Positions 1 through 9,135 of a DNA stretch of 38,227 nt are shown here, piece by piece (position 1 is the stretch's first letter; each line of letters opens with the position of its first letter). The notes under the pieces are model-generated. The model saw only the letters and a program-made list of their open reading frames with translations. It was not told where the DNA came from and searched no databases. Location of the stretch: the NCBI GenBank assembly GCA_009746045.1, contig RPFO01001657.1, forward strand, positions 1 through 38,227, written 5' to 3'. The translations under genes and the position numbers were made by a program. The DNA is from Mesostigma viride (Eukaryota > Streptophyta > Mesostigmatophyceae > Mesostigmatales > Mesostigmataceae).

Positions 1-54
1 TATTTATAGAGGGAGGCCAGAAATTAAAAAAGCCACTACGTACGTCATCGCGCC

Positions 55-407
55 ATGTCGCCTCTGTGCGGTGTCTGCGCCCGGACCAAGGCCGTGACAC
101 GGTGCAAACGGAATTCAAGGGCTCTCACATGTGCGTGACGCACCTCCGACGCATGGCTGCCCCGGCCAAGCCCAAGGTGCGCATCGTGCGATACGTGCCC
201 ACGGTAGTCTACGTGGACCGACGCACGTACGACCTTCCCCGCCCTCCTCCTCCTCCTCCCCCCGCGACGAAGGACGTCGCGACGGCGACGACATCGACGA
301 CGACGACGACGGGGACGTCGACGTCGACAAATGACGACGACGAAGACCCCGACCACGGAACGAGCCAGGGTCGTCTCCGGAGGCGAAATAAACGTCGCGT
401 CCGTTAG
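55..407 (+). CDS. Small zinc-binding protein with proline/threonine-rich tail (frame-interrupted)
   Basis: From the ATG at 55 the product shows a C-x2-C pair (CGVC) and then a Cys about nine residues on. The frame closes at 138. The continuation with a second Cys and a C-x2-H end (CVTH) lies in another frame that stays open to 407, so a single-base frame change near 106-112 is likely. Together these make a compact Cys/His zinc module, followed by a basic stretch, a run of prolines, a threonine/serine-rich stretch and a basic end. The next gene starts 5 bases after the stop. A similar C...C-x2-H module occurs at 18442-19149. No catalytic function can be named; a nucleic-acid or protein-binding role is only a guess. 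Confidence 0.5.
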
Positions 408-411
408 TACG

Positions 412-879
412 ATGGAAACCATCAAGGACAGCGACATCCACAGCTTCACGTTGCAGGGGCTCCGGCTGCAGTGCAAGGTCGTCAGTTGCTACGACGGCGA
501 CACGGCGCGCGTCGTGACGATGTTCCCCTGGTCCTCACAGCCTCAGAAGTTGACGTTGCGCCTGGCCGGGATCAACGCGCCCGAGATCAATCCTCGCGTG
601 CACGATCTGGACAGGGACGAGATCCGATATCGAGCGAAGATCTCCCGCAACGCGCTCATCCGTAAGGTGACGAACTGCGTCTTGCAACTCGGAGACGTGG
701 ACCTGTCCCAGACGGATTTGCAGAAGATCTTGGACACGAACACCAAACTGGTCGACGTGAGCATGGGCCGTTTCGACGCGTTCGGCCGCGTCCTCGCGAC
801 CGTCTACGCGGACGGGGTCGACGTCAACCACGAGATGGTCAAGGAGGGGTACGCGACGCCGTTCGGTTCGATCGCCTGA
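412..879 (+). CDS. Staphylococcal nuclease-like (SNase) protein
   Basis: The 155-residue product has the SNase fold signature: a YDGDTARV strand, then LRLAGINAPE, and near the end FGRVLATVY followed by a GYA segment. In SNase enzymes the acidic pair in DGDT, the Arg and Asp of the R-x4-D-x2-E loop, and a later Arg form the active site. Here the loop reads R-L-A-G-I-N-A-P-E, with Asn where calcium-binding Asp usually sits. The ATG at 412 is preferred to an upstream in-frame one because it follows the previous stop directly and begins just before the domain. The product may be a nuclease of low or changed activity, or a nucleic-acid-binding relative. Confidence 0.8.
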   Translation: METIKDSDIHSFTLQGLRLQCKVVSCYDGDTARVVTMFPWSSQPQKLTLRLAGINAPEINPRVHDLDRDEIRYRAKISRNALIRKVTNCVLQLGDVDLSQTDLQKILDTNTKLVDVSMGRFDAFGRVLATVYADGVDVNHEMVKEGYATPFGSIA

Positions 880-913
880 TTTATTTTGTGGCGACACGGT
901 GACAGGGTGAAAG

Positions 914-1509
914 ATGAGCGCGGCGTTGCTGCTCCTCCCGCTCGGCGTGGCACTGGGAGCCGGCGGATGGTACCTGTACAAGGTCGCGGAGGAGAGGGAG
1001 GCGGAGGTCGGCGAGTGCAAGGAGGCGAAGTGGAAGGAGCAGATCTGTCTCGGGTCTAGATGGTACGTCGGGGAGAGCGTGACGAAGGACAAGATTCCCG
1101 CGATCCCGAAAGAGGAGGCCGCCAAGGTGTTGACCAAACTCAACGGTGGTCCGTTTCAGCTGGCGTTCGAGTTCAAGGACGAGGAGCTGCCGAAATGGTA
1201 CGTGTTGGAGAGCGACGGCGGCTTCATCATGGCGGAGGACGCGGCGCGCGCCGAGAAATCCGACGCGACGCCCGAAGCCAGGAGAAGGAGGTCGTCACGG
1301 CGTTGGATGACGGGTACTTCTCGAAGAAGTGGCTCCAGGCGATCAAGCCCGAGAGCCGTTCCGGCCGTTTCGCGGACCGGTTCCCGACCCGGACGTTGAA
1401 ACACACGGTGTTCGACGGCGGATCGTGGGGGATCACGGTCGTGAAGGAGGCGGACGCGTCGACCAAGACATTTGCCTACGCGTTCTGGACCGCGCCGTCC
1501 GATCTGTGA
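914..1509 (+). CDS. N-terminally membrane-anchored protein (frame-interrupted)
   Basis: The protein opens with a hydrophobic segment of about 20 residues (LLLLPLGVALGAGG) followed by an acidic and basic helix. This suggests a single membrane anchor with the rest exposed. The first frame runs to about 1280; the coherent C-terminal part, ending in a WTAPSDL tail at 1509, is in another frame, so one base is lost or gained near 1276-1283. The soluble part contains short segments with Trp and Tyr (SRWYVGE, KWYVLES) but no motif I recognise. It lies 35 bases after the SNase-like gene on the same strand. A virion membrane protein is plausible but unproven. Confidence 0.5.
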
Positions 1510-1585
1510 TCACTGGGACGACACGATCCGACACATTGGGAATGATAAAACGGGAGCCGACACTCGACCGCACTCCGAGTGAGAC

Positions 1586-1948
1586 ATGGAGAGAATCTGC
1601 TTCCACCCCGACCCCTCCCCCGGGCGTGGTGGCGACGACTGCCCGGGAATCGGGGAGCTCGAGCTCATCGAGCACGCCGATTGTCTGAACCTCTGCGGCA
1701 ACTGCTGCGAGCGGATGAACCGACTCTGTCGCCACTGTGGATACGTGATGGTCCGGAGAGTGAAGGAGGCCAGAAGGTTCGCGATCCAAAACGGTTACAA
1801 CCGCTTGTCGGCCGAACGCGATCGAACCGACACGATCGGCAGAAACGACACGATCACGAAGGACATAAAAGCCGCGAGCGACCCGGTCTTCCCCACTCTC
1901 ACCTCCTCGAGCTCTCCTCCTCCCTTCGACCATGAACTGCCCCGATAA
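1586..1948 (+). CDS. Cys/His-rich zinc-finger protein (RING-like half)
   Basis: A 120-residue protein with a cluster of potential zinc ligands: His30, Cys33, Cys37, Cys40, Cys41, Cys48 and Cys51, ending CRHCG. The spacing resembles the second half of a RING or another cross-brace finger, but the first C-x2-C pair is missing, so it may be a different small zinc module. After the finger come a basic helix (VMVRRVKEARRF) and a serine/proline-rich tail. The ATG at 1586 is the first good start after an AT-rich ATAAAA element at about 1545. The gene overlaps the next one by 17 bases. The function is unknown; protein or nucleic-acid binding is likely. Confidence 0.6.
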   Translation: MERICFHPDPSPGRGGDDCPGIGELELIEHADCLNLCGNCCERMNRLCRHCGYVMVRRVKEARRFAIQNGYNRLSAERDRTDTIGRNDTITKDIKAASDPVFPTLTSSSSPPPFDHELPR

Positions 1949-2132
1949 GGCGCCCATCGTATCGTGCCGCGAGAATCGGCGCAGGAGAGCGCAAGAAGCC
2001 TTTTCGTCGCCCTACTTCCCTGTTTCGGAAGTGCGCGAACTCTTGGCGTCTGTTCCGCGGAACGACCCTACGCCGCTCCACCTAGACGAGTTCGAGCGAC
2101 GATACAACGCCGCGAATCACAGTGGCGATTGA
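1932..2132 (+). CDS. Small uncharacterised protein (66 aa)
   Basis: A short reading frame from ATG 1932 that overlaps the end of the zinc-finger gene by 17 bases in another frame. The product is hydrophilic, with a basic patch (RENRRRRAQEAF) and an acidic, proline-containing end. No family is recognised. Its position in an otherwise empty gap, the Kozak-like start context (ACC ATG), and the following intergenic stretch with AT-rich, poly(A)-signal-like sequence near 2250 make it a reasonable small gene. It could instead be an accidental open frame. Confidence 0.4.
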   Translation: MNCPDKAPIVSCRENRRRRAQEAFSSPYFPVSEVRELLASVPRNDPTPLHLDEFERRYNAANHSGD

Positions 2133-2271
2133 CGCCCCGCGCGCGCAACAATCGGCCTAATGAAACGGCCTAATGAATTGTCTATGTATGGACACGAAAA
2201 CCGCACGCATGTATGGAAAGCGGAAACGAATGATTTATTACATCATAAATAATAAAGGCTTCTTTCGCGGC

Positions 2272-2655
2272 TCAAATGGCACTTATGTAATTCATGACGA
2301 ACACGGCGTCGTTGTGTATGGTGAGGTGGTATAGCAGCCTCTTGTTCGGCGCGGCCTTCATGTTCTTCAACATGTCCGATTCATCGCGGCCCACGCCGTA
2401 CCGTTTGTCGTAGCACGGTCCACATACGAGGAGCCAAGGGGCGGGCGATTCGTCGAGCGGGATGGTTTCTTGCCACGCCCCGTGGAACTTCCACCCTTCC
2501 TTTAGCCCTTCGCGGCGGCAGAACACGCACGCCGAGACCCGTTGGTCGTCGAGCGCGTGGAGTTGCGCGATCCTCGTGAGACGTCGCTGTTTCTTGCGAC
2601 GGGCGATCGCCAGCTCGATCTCTTTTTGGTAGATGTATTGGGGCACGCCGTTCAT
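2272..2655 (-). CDS. Double CxxC zinc-binding protein (127 aa)
   Basis: The protein has a basic N-terminal helix (residues 16-28), then two Cys pairs: C43-x2-C46 (CVFC) and C78-x2-C81 (CGPC). The 31-residue gap is rich in Trp. This is a typical four-Cys zinc ribbon or treble-clef arrangement, without extra residues that would mark a nuclease. The start at 2655 lies only 6 bases from a long GA repeat that fills its upstream region. Downstream, AATAAA-like sequences near 2235-2255 could serve as a 3' signal. The function is not recognised. Confidence 0.6.
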   Translation of the reverse strand: MNGVPQYIYQKEIELAIARRKKQRRLTRIAQLHALDDQRVSACVFCRREGLKEGWKFHGAWQETIPLDESPAPWLLVCGPCYDKRYGVGRDESDMLKNMKAAPNKRLLYHLTIHNDAVFVMNYISAI

Positions 2656-2660
2656 CCTCG

Positions 2661-2676
2661 AAGAGAGAGAGAGAGA

Positions 2677-2707
<31 letters not shown>

Positions 2708-2708
2708 G
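2661..2708. repeat. GA microsatellite
   Basis: About 48 bases of almost uninterrupted GA dinucleotide, broken once by a GT. It fills the gap between two minus-strand genes, immediately upstream of the double-CxxC gene, and abuts the end of the next gene. Its length is likely to vary between isolates or reads. A shorter CT/GA tract pair occurs in the palindrome near 23 kb. Confidence 0.95.
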
Positions 2709-2709
2709 A

Positions 2710-3015
2710 TCAGGCCATCCAGTTCTGCACGCTTTTATTGCGAGGAGGGCGGAACCACATCCGCCATCCGACGGCCAGGATGACGACGAGTAGGAAGAGG
2801 ACGACACATCCGAGTCGGGTCGTCGTGTCGTATTGGATGACGTCATCTTCCAGTGGAACGTACCTATGAGGTTGGTCGGAACGCAGTACGACGCGAGTCC
2901 CGTCGCACAACGTTCCTTTTAGAAGCACGTCGGGCCGGTCGGAATCGATCGCGGTCGACGCGACCCAGATGGACAGCACGAGCAGGACCGCGAAGGATAG
3001 GTGCGGTAGAATCAT
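2710..3015 (-). CDS. Small type I-like membrane protein
   Basis: A 101-residue product with an N-terminal hydrophobic segment (residues 5-20) that looks like a signal peptide or first membrane helix. A polar middle has two Cys (Cys37, Cys70), and a strong second membrane helix (about 69-86) is followed by a basic tail (RPPRNK). This suggests a small envelope or inner-membrane protein with a short external loop. The start at 3015 is preceded by a TATAAG element (GAGTATAAGGATCG just before the ATG). No family is recognised. Confidence 0.6.
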   Translation of the reverse strand: MILPHLSFAVLLVLSIWVASTAIDSDRPDVLLKGTLCDGTRVVLRSDQPHRYVPLEDDVIQYDTTTRLGCVVLFLLVVILAVGWRMWFRPPRNKSVQNWMA

Positions 3016-3031
3016 CGATCCTTATACTCCC

Positions 3032-3271
3032 TTACGGCGATAATCGCCCGGTCGCGCCCATTCGCACGCAAAACTTGCGGTTCCACCCCATGGCCTCGAA
3101 CAAGACGTGGAGCAGGGCCGCAGAAACCGCCACTTGCAGGAAGACGCCGTTCTCCTTGGCCGCGGACTCCTCGTCGTGTTTCTTGTGAAGATGTCGCGCG
3201 AGGGCCATGACTCCCGTCATCGCCGCCGACACCACGAGCGCTTCCACGAGCACGACACCGAAGCGAGACAT
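3032..3271 (-). CDS. Small two-helix membrane protein
   Basis: A 79-residue protein with a hydrophobic N-terminal helix (residues 5-24), a charged linker (HLHKKHDEES) and a second hydrophobic helix that leads into E-x2-GWNRKFC. Small proteins with a membrane helix followed by an E-x2-G-x-N-x2-(Y/F)-C end are, as I recall, common among nucleocytoviruses, but this is a resemblance only. It reads divergently from the gene starting at 3296, with a 24-base shared control region. A longer frame over the same place reads another frame and lacks membrane character. Confidence 0.6.
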   Translation of the reverse strand: MSRFGVVLVEALVVSAAMTGVMALARHLHKKHDEESAAKENGVFLQVAVSAALLHVLFEAMGWNRKFCVRMGATGRLSP

Positions 3272-3295
3272 ATTGTATCATTAGGAAGCGATAAA

Positions 3296-3843
3296 ATGGC
3301 CGAGACGATCCAACAGTGGGAACTGGACGTCTTGCCGCGTGTCTCTCGTCCGAGCCGACATTTCCCGCCGGATCCTGTGCGTCATAGGATCAACTGACGC
3401 CACGTTCGGGTCGGCGGTCGTGCACGACCCTGTCTCCGCGCTCGTGGACGTCCGTGAGGCGCGGGAATGGACGACCGGACTCGGACAACTGTTGAAAGAC
3501 GCGTGCAGGTTCCCGCGGTACCGCAAGTACCTGTTTGTTCCGCCGCGACGGGGAGAGGTCGATCCAAGTACCATCCGGTCCGTCCGCGCGTGTTGCGCGG
3601 GGTTCGACGTGGAGACGTTCGACATCATGGAAGACCTGTGGAGTCCGTACGGCAGCGCGCGTACACAACGCCGCCGTTCGTCGCTCACATGCGATCTCTG
3701 TTACGCCGAAAACTGCACGAGGAGACGGACGCGTACGACGCCGAGGTCACGCCAAGCCGTACATTCGCGCGGCCGCCAGATCGGCGGTCGACAAGCGCGG
3801 GACGCAGAGACGGGCCAGCGATGCGACGGGCTCGCTGTCCTAG
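3296..3843 (+). pseudogene. PD-(D/E)xK-like protein, degenerate and frame-interrupted
   Basis: Coherent protein segments follow each other in several frames from ATG 3296 to a TAG at 3841-3843, implying about three single-base changes (near 3340, 3655 and 3760). The central segment resembles the C-terminal nuclease-like domain of the KilA-N protein at 20135: both show a hydrophobic strand, a short charged helix, then GQL and a P-x-Y-(R/K)-K segment. In the KilA-N protein the strand reads V-E-V-K, the expected E-x-K catalytic pair. Here it reads V-D-V-R. The product may therefore be a catalytically weak or inactive relative. The end shares a CTAG with the convergent gene. The frame breaks may be sequence errors; the D-x-R change is independent of them. 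Confidence 0.55.
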
Positions 3844-4247
3844 CGCGACGACGGCTTCGGCGCATTGGTCGGCGACGGTCGCTCGCGTCGCGAGCCTTTG
3901 GGACTCCCAGAACCGCCAAAAGGACGCCACGGCGCAGATGTCGTCCGTGACGGCGTTGTAGTTGTCGCGGGAGTGGTACCTCTCAAAATCTCCTCGAACC
4001 CGTCCTCGAAGGACGCGGTCGCGATGAGAGCTCGCGTCACATACGTCACGAGGTCGACGGGCGTCGAGCACGTGCGGCAGAGATACTTGAGCATCAGATC
4101 GGCGCCGTCCAGAGGCGAGACGCCGACCCTATCACACGCGAGCGCGAAGTCCGGAACCCCTCTCTCTCGGACTCTGGACACGTGGCGGAAACGAGGGCGA
4201 CAAGACGCGCAGACGGAGCGACGGATACAGGACCCGTCACATGTCAT
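3840..4247 (-). CDS. Cys-rich zinc-binding protein (frame-interrupted)
   Basis: From the ATG at 4247 the product has several potential metal ligands early on (TCDGSC, then C-x2-C in CASC) and a second pair (CRTC) in the middle. This suggests a zinc-stabilised fold. A helical C-terminal part is more coherent in a neighbouring frame from about 3985 on, with Trp- and Ala-rich helices (SFWRFWESQ), so a one-base change is likely. The stop at 3840-3842 overlaps the stop of the convergent gene in a shared CTAG; if the second frame is followed throughout, the stop would be at 3685. An upstream ATG at 4319 is possible but would place the start inside the divergent control region. Confidence 0.45.
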   Translation of the reverse strand: MTCDGSCIRRSVCASCRPRFRHVSRVRERGVPDFALACDRVGVSPLDGADLMLKYLCRTCSTPVDLVTYVTRALIATASFEDGFEEILRGTTPATTTTPSRTTSAPWRPFGGSGSPKGSRRERPSPTNAPKPSSR

Positions 4248-4324
4248 ATCGGGCTCCTCGCGAGAAGCGCGGATGTTCGCGCGGATAAAAAGAACGAACC
4301 GTATAGTAATACCCCTCACGCATT

Positions 4325-7300
4325 ATGATGCACACCTGGTTCCGACCCTCGGACGACTTCCTCATCGGAGGGGTCGTCAACGGGGTGCGCGCTTATGACC
4401 CTTGGCACCGTCCGTCCGATCTGGACATGATCAAGAGCGAGGAGGTCGACGTCGCGGATTCCGATGACGACGCGACCAAGTCCGTCGTGGCCGGAATGAC
4501 AGCGACCCCCTCTACGACGGAAAAAGAACGCATCGACGCCGCGGTCGCTGCCGCGGACGCAGAGTATAAAAAACAACTCGATGCAATGGAGGAAAATTTT
4601 CGCAATGAGATGCTTGAACTCGCCGACCTTGCGCGAACGGAAACAGATGACAAAGTGGATGCCGAGCGAGTAAGAGTCACGGAAGAATTCAAGAAAGTTA
4701 AACAGCAATTGTTGGATGATCATAACCAACAATTGGCCAGGGTAATGGGAGAGAGAGACGATGCCAGGTCCGAAACCGCTCGAACCGCTGAAAAACTGAA
4801 TCGTTTGAAACAGAGTAACAAAGAGTTTCTTCAGCGCGTTCGTTCGGATATGGAGTCAAAAACCGACGAAATCGCGCGTCTCAACGATGCCATGTCATCG
4901 CTAAACACGGAGAAGACATCTCTCGAGAACCGCATTGCCGAACTGGAGTTGCAAGCGGCCAACGGAGGGAAAGCCGCGTCGGAAGCGAGGACCGAGAGGG
5001 AAGGGTTACAAAACAGTTGAAAGACGTCAGTAATCGTCTAAGCGAGGAAACGGCGAGTGGCCAGCGACTCCGAGAAGAACTAGAGACGACGCAACGAGCG
5101 GGGGAGGATTTGGTTAATTCGCTCAAAAGAGAACTCGCGGACGCCCAGGACGCCGCACAAACTGCTTACAACCGAGATATAGGACGTCTATTGAATGAGC
5201 TGAGAACATTGCATGTCCAAAAAACGGAAATCAGAAGAGGGTGCCAAAGCAACTATCAACAACATGATAAAGGAAAAGGAAAAAGAGATCACAGAGCTCA
5301 ACGCCGCACACGAGCGCATATTGGGAGAACAGCAAACTCGTTACGAAACAACCATCCGTCAAATCGAGGAGAAAAACCGCGAGACGTCCGAAAAGGCTGC
5401 AGAGTTCGAAAGTAAGTTGAAAAAGGAAATCGAACAAGGCGACGAGCGCGTACGAAGCTTGATCGATCAACACTCGATCGAAAATGCGAGAAGCATGAAA
5501 GAGATCATAGATCTCAATGACCGCCTAATTACTTCAAAGACGGAGATGAAATCTCTTGCGGATAAGATCAAAGAATTAGAAGGTATCAAGGCGACATCCG
5601 AGAAAGAGGAAAATGAACTTAGGGCTACGGTTCAAGGACTAGAAGACAAAGTAGACGAGCTAGAAGTTAATATACAAAAAATGAACAGAGAAAGAGACTC
5701 TCTCGTCGCACACGCAGACGACGCAAGCGCTCGGATAATAAAGCTTGACATTCTGCTCGAGAAAAACATCGCCGATAAAAATGAAGAATTATCGCGCGTA
5801 CGCGAAGATGCGGATTGGACACTGGCCAAGAAAACGGGTGAAATACGGCGTTTACAGAACGAGATGAAACAACTCAAGGATGACCGTGCGGAACTTCGGT
5901 CGTCTTTGCGAGAAAGGGAAACTGAACTCGCACAATCTCGACAGGACTTCGACATGTTAGTCGAATCGTGGGAAAGGAGAGAGATCGAGCTCCTTAAGAC
6001 TCGTGTGCAAAACGAGCTCTCGTATAAATCGGCTATAGCAGCGTTGGAGGAAACCGTGAGAGCCAAGTCCGCGGAAATTATGAAGCAAACGGCGTCGGTA
6101 AAAACCGTAAGGGCACAGCTAGACGAGCTTGAACAGACTTACGAAACAGCATTGCATAGGATCAAAGAAGAACACGAGAGACAAATGGCGTCATTGCGGG
6201 ATCAAATCGAGCGCGACAGAGAGGAAATCGCACAACAATCCTCGACCATCCCAACCGATACAACTAATGATCAAAAGCGCGAAATTCGGTTACTCTCTGA
6301 CAAAAACTACGACCTACTAACGCAATTGGAACAGCTCAAACAAAAACACGCCGAAGAGTCAGCGCGAATCGAAAACCAAAGACGACTGCTGGATGCGAAA
6401 AAGAGAGAGTTGGAGAATAAGATGACAGAAACGCAAGCATCACATGATGAGCAGTTACGAGAGATAAAAAAAAAATACGTTGATCCCGAGAGAATGCGAA
6501 AAATTCAAAAACAACATGAAAATGTCGTTGAGGAACTGGATAAACAAGTCAATGCACAAAAACTTAAACTGGAACAACTCGAGATAGCGTCGAGAAACTA
6601 CGCCAAGCAAATGAAAAAAACGATTCGCGAAAAAGAGAGTGAGTTAGAGAGTGTGCGTGGCGAACTAGAAAGTTAAGGCGATCGAGGATCGACTGCGACA
6701 CCAGCTGTCGTGGCGCGAGACGGTTTTAGAAGCACGTGCAAAAAATATAGAGGATCTTTCAAGTGCATTGGACACGGCATTGTCGTTTTTCGGTGAATAT
6801 TTCACATCGGAACAGTTATGGAATCTCAAAGCAACACAGGAAAGTATTCAATTCATTGATGATGAGTTAGATGATAAGACCACGGACGAAGAGACACGCG
6901 CCAAGCTTATGGCGGAACGGCACGTGTTTGTAAATGACGCAGAGAGGTTGTATGAAAGTCTCGGAAACGCGTTATTAGAGACGTTGGACAGTAAAGTAGG
7001 AGACATCAAAAGCCAGGAAGAAACCGAGGAAAAGAGAACTTGGTGGAAGAGCGTAATCCAATTCATCATATACGCCCTCCCGTTGCAAGCTCATTTGAAA
7101 AATCGTATCGATCGACTCGACGACGCCCCGCCTTCTCGAGATCCCACAACCGACGCCTCAGAGAGTGGTGGCCGTGGGGGCGACCACGAAACACGCGATC
7201 GAGAGAGAGACGACCGAAACGAAAATCGCGGAGGAAACGATAACGATGACCCCCCTGATGACGGAGATGACCCTAGAGGAGGCGGAGGAGGAGCGATTGG

Positions 7301-7892
7301 TAGCACGAGCGACAAAGCAATCGCGACCCAGCGCGGAACAGGGGTCCGATCATGGGAGGGTAATCGCGGAGTCACCCCGCGCCACGAGCGAACTCCGTTT
7401 GATACCACGGTTGACGACCGAGGCAAACGGGTGGCCGTGTTGGGATCAAGCGCACGTCCAGACGCACCGAGTGCGCAGGCATTCCCTTTACCGCCTGGAG
7501 TGATCGTAGGCAGACGTTTGAACGCAGACGAGAGAGCCGAAGCCCGACGGGTGAGAATGGAGGGCACGGATGCAGAAACGCAACGAGAGAGGATAGGTGA
7601 TGATCCTGTCGCAAACGGCGTGACGAACGGTAGACCCTCCACGGCACTCCAAGTGATAGGGCATACGAACAGGAGAATGGGAGGAGGGTGGAGACAGCCG
7701 ACTCAGGAAGAGATGCAGGCCAGTGAAGAGCAGACTCGTCGGATCCGAGAAGCATTTCGACAACTCGCGAACATGCCCCTCGAGACAATTACGACCATAT
7801 TGCCCAGCGTACTCGGTCTTACAGTTCCGATGATGGATCAGCTTATCCACTATTTCGGAACCTATTCGCGACTACCTCCCGGTCCCCAATAA
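4325..7892 (+). CDS. Very long coiled-coil protein (frame-interrupted)
   Basis: Four consecutive open segments, 4325-5020, 5017-about 5230, 5213-6676 and about 6677-7892, read as one protein of roughly 1,190 residues broken by three frame changes near 5010, 5225 and 6665. The N-terminal 70 residues are globular (MMHTWFRPSDDF). A continuous heptad-type coiled coil of about 700 residues follows, rich in Glu, Lys, Arg and Gln. Next come a short hydrophobic helix (IQFIIYALPL, about 7060) and a low-complexity Asp/Gly/Arg-rich linker. A C-terminal helical domain ends in a Tyr-rich tail. The coil core is AT-rich (120 bases at 6421-6540 are 37.5% GC), unlike its neighbours. A scaffold, tegument or virion-core role is inferred only from shape. 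Confidence 0.6.
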
Positions 7893-9020
7893 CGCATCTA
7901 ACAAAACGCCAACTTCCTCGGACGTCGTGTACGCGCTCAACCCGATGCGGACCGTGCCCATCTCCAGTTTCCTCGGCAGTCCGATGGCCTTCAGCGTCTC
8001 GCTGCGCCGCTTCAGATGACACGCCGACCCGGTCGAGATCGCGATCCCCCGTTTCGCCAACCGGGCGACGAGTGCGCGCGAACTGCGAACGGGCAGAGCG
8101 GCGCTCACGAGGTTCGGCAGGCGCCACTTCTCGTCCTTCGGCCCGTGGACGACCGCGCCCATCTTCTCCAGATCCGCCACGAGGCGTCCTCTCAGAGCCC
8201 GGATGCGCGCCACGTCCCTCCTCTCGTGGCGGCGGTTGACGCGCACGGCCTCCGCGAGCGCCGCGATCAGTGGCGGCGACTCCGTCCCGGGCCGCACGGC
8301 CCTCTCCTGTCCCCCGCCGTACGTGAGAGGGGCCAGACACGAAGGAGACTTGCGGAGGACCAGCGCGCCCACGCCCTTGACCGAATGGATCTTGTGCCGG
8401 ACACGACGAAGCTGTCCAGGCATCGAAACCCTTGAGCGGGAACTTACCGGCCGCCTGCGTGGTGTCCGAGTGGAAATGGACGCGATCCCCGATGACACGC
8501 CGGATGGCGCACAGATCCTGGATCGTGCCGATCTCGTTGTTAGCGTAGATGATGCTCGCGAGCTTCACGCGCGATCCGTACTTGTCGACGGCCTCCCGGA
8601 GCGCCTCCATCTTCACGAACCCCTCCGCGTCCACGGGCAGCCGCACGATCGTGATCTTGTCCCCGTGTTCCTTCTTCAGATGCTCCAACGGCTTGATGCC
8701 CGCCGGGTGCTCGATCGCCGACGTCAGCACGACGCCCTCGAACCCGTGTTTCTCCATGACGCCCTGCAACACGATGTTCATGCTCTCGTGGCCCCCGACG
8801 TGAACAGGACGGACCGGACGGGGACGCGCAGATCGCGCGCGATGTCGGCCCGCGCCTTCTCGACGAGGGAGCGGGAAACCTTGCCGATCTCGTGGGAGGA
8901 GGACGGGTTACCGTACGTCTCCGCGACCCTGCGAAACACGTCCAACACGCAAGGATGCGGCCGTGTCGTCGAATTGTTATCCAGATAGATCTCCTTTCTC
9001 GCTTTCATGCGCCTTTCCAT
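7872..9020 (-). CDS. NifS-like cysteine desulfurase (class V aminotransferase fold; frame-interrupted)
   Basis: The locus spans 1,149 bases, which fits the roughly 383-residue size of viral NifS-like proteins. N-terminal part: YLDNNSTT and GNPSSSHEIGK, typical of the family start, from ATG 9020 (a second ATG lies at 9008). Middle: TSAIEHPAG, YANNEIGT and HSDTTQAAGK, which hold the pyridoxal-phosphate-binding His, Asn, Asp and Gln positions. C-terminal: HKIHSVKGVGAL with the Schiff-base Lys, and GSAC with the catalytic Cys. These lie in different frames, with breaks near 8785 and two within about 30 bases near 8400-8425. All key residues are present. It converges with the coiled-coil gene and overlaps it by 21 bases. 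NifS-like genes are known in African swine fever virus and some giant viruses; their substrate there is unclear. Confidence 0.8.
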
Positions 9021-9115
9021 AGTAGCAGCCACGCAAATAATGTGCGGATACCTTTCCTCGTGTCGTTCCTCTCGTAGGTTCGTTCGGCGAGACGAGAAAA
9101 AGATCCAGGGGATGG

Positions 9116-9126
9116 GTATAAAAGCA
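9116..9126 (+). promoter_or_regulatory. TATA box upstream of the 9136 gene
   Basis: GGTATAAAAGC lies about 10 bases before the ATG at 9136, in the spacer between this gene and the divergent NifS-like gene. It is one of the clearest TATA boxes in the window. Confidence 0.5.
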
Positions 9127-9135
9127 CGAGACGAG

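Noticed and set aside
45-476. Arg-rich 143-residue open frame on the minus strand
   Set aside because: It is the antisense of the proline/threonine-rich tail and SNase-like start; composition is that of a GC-rich shadow.
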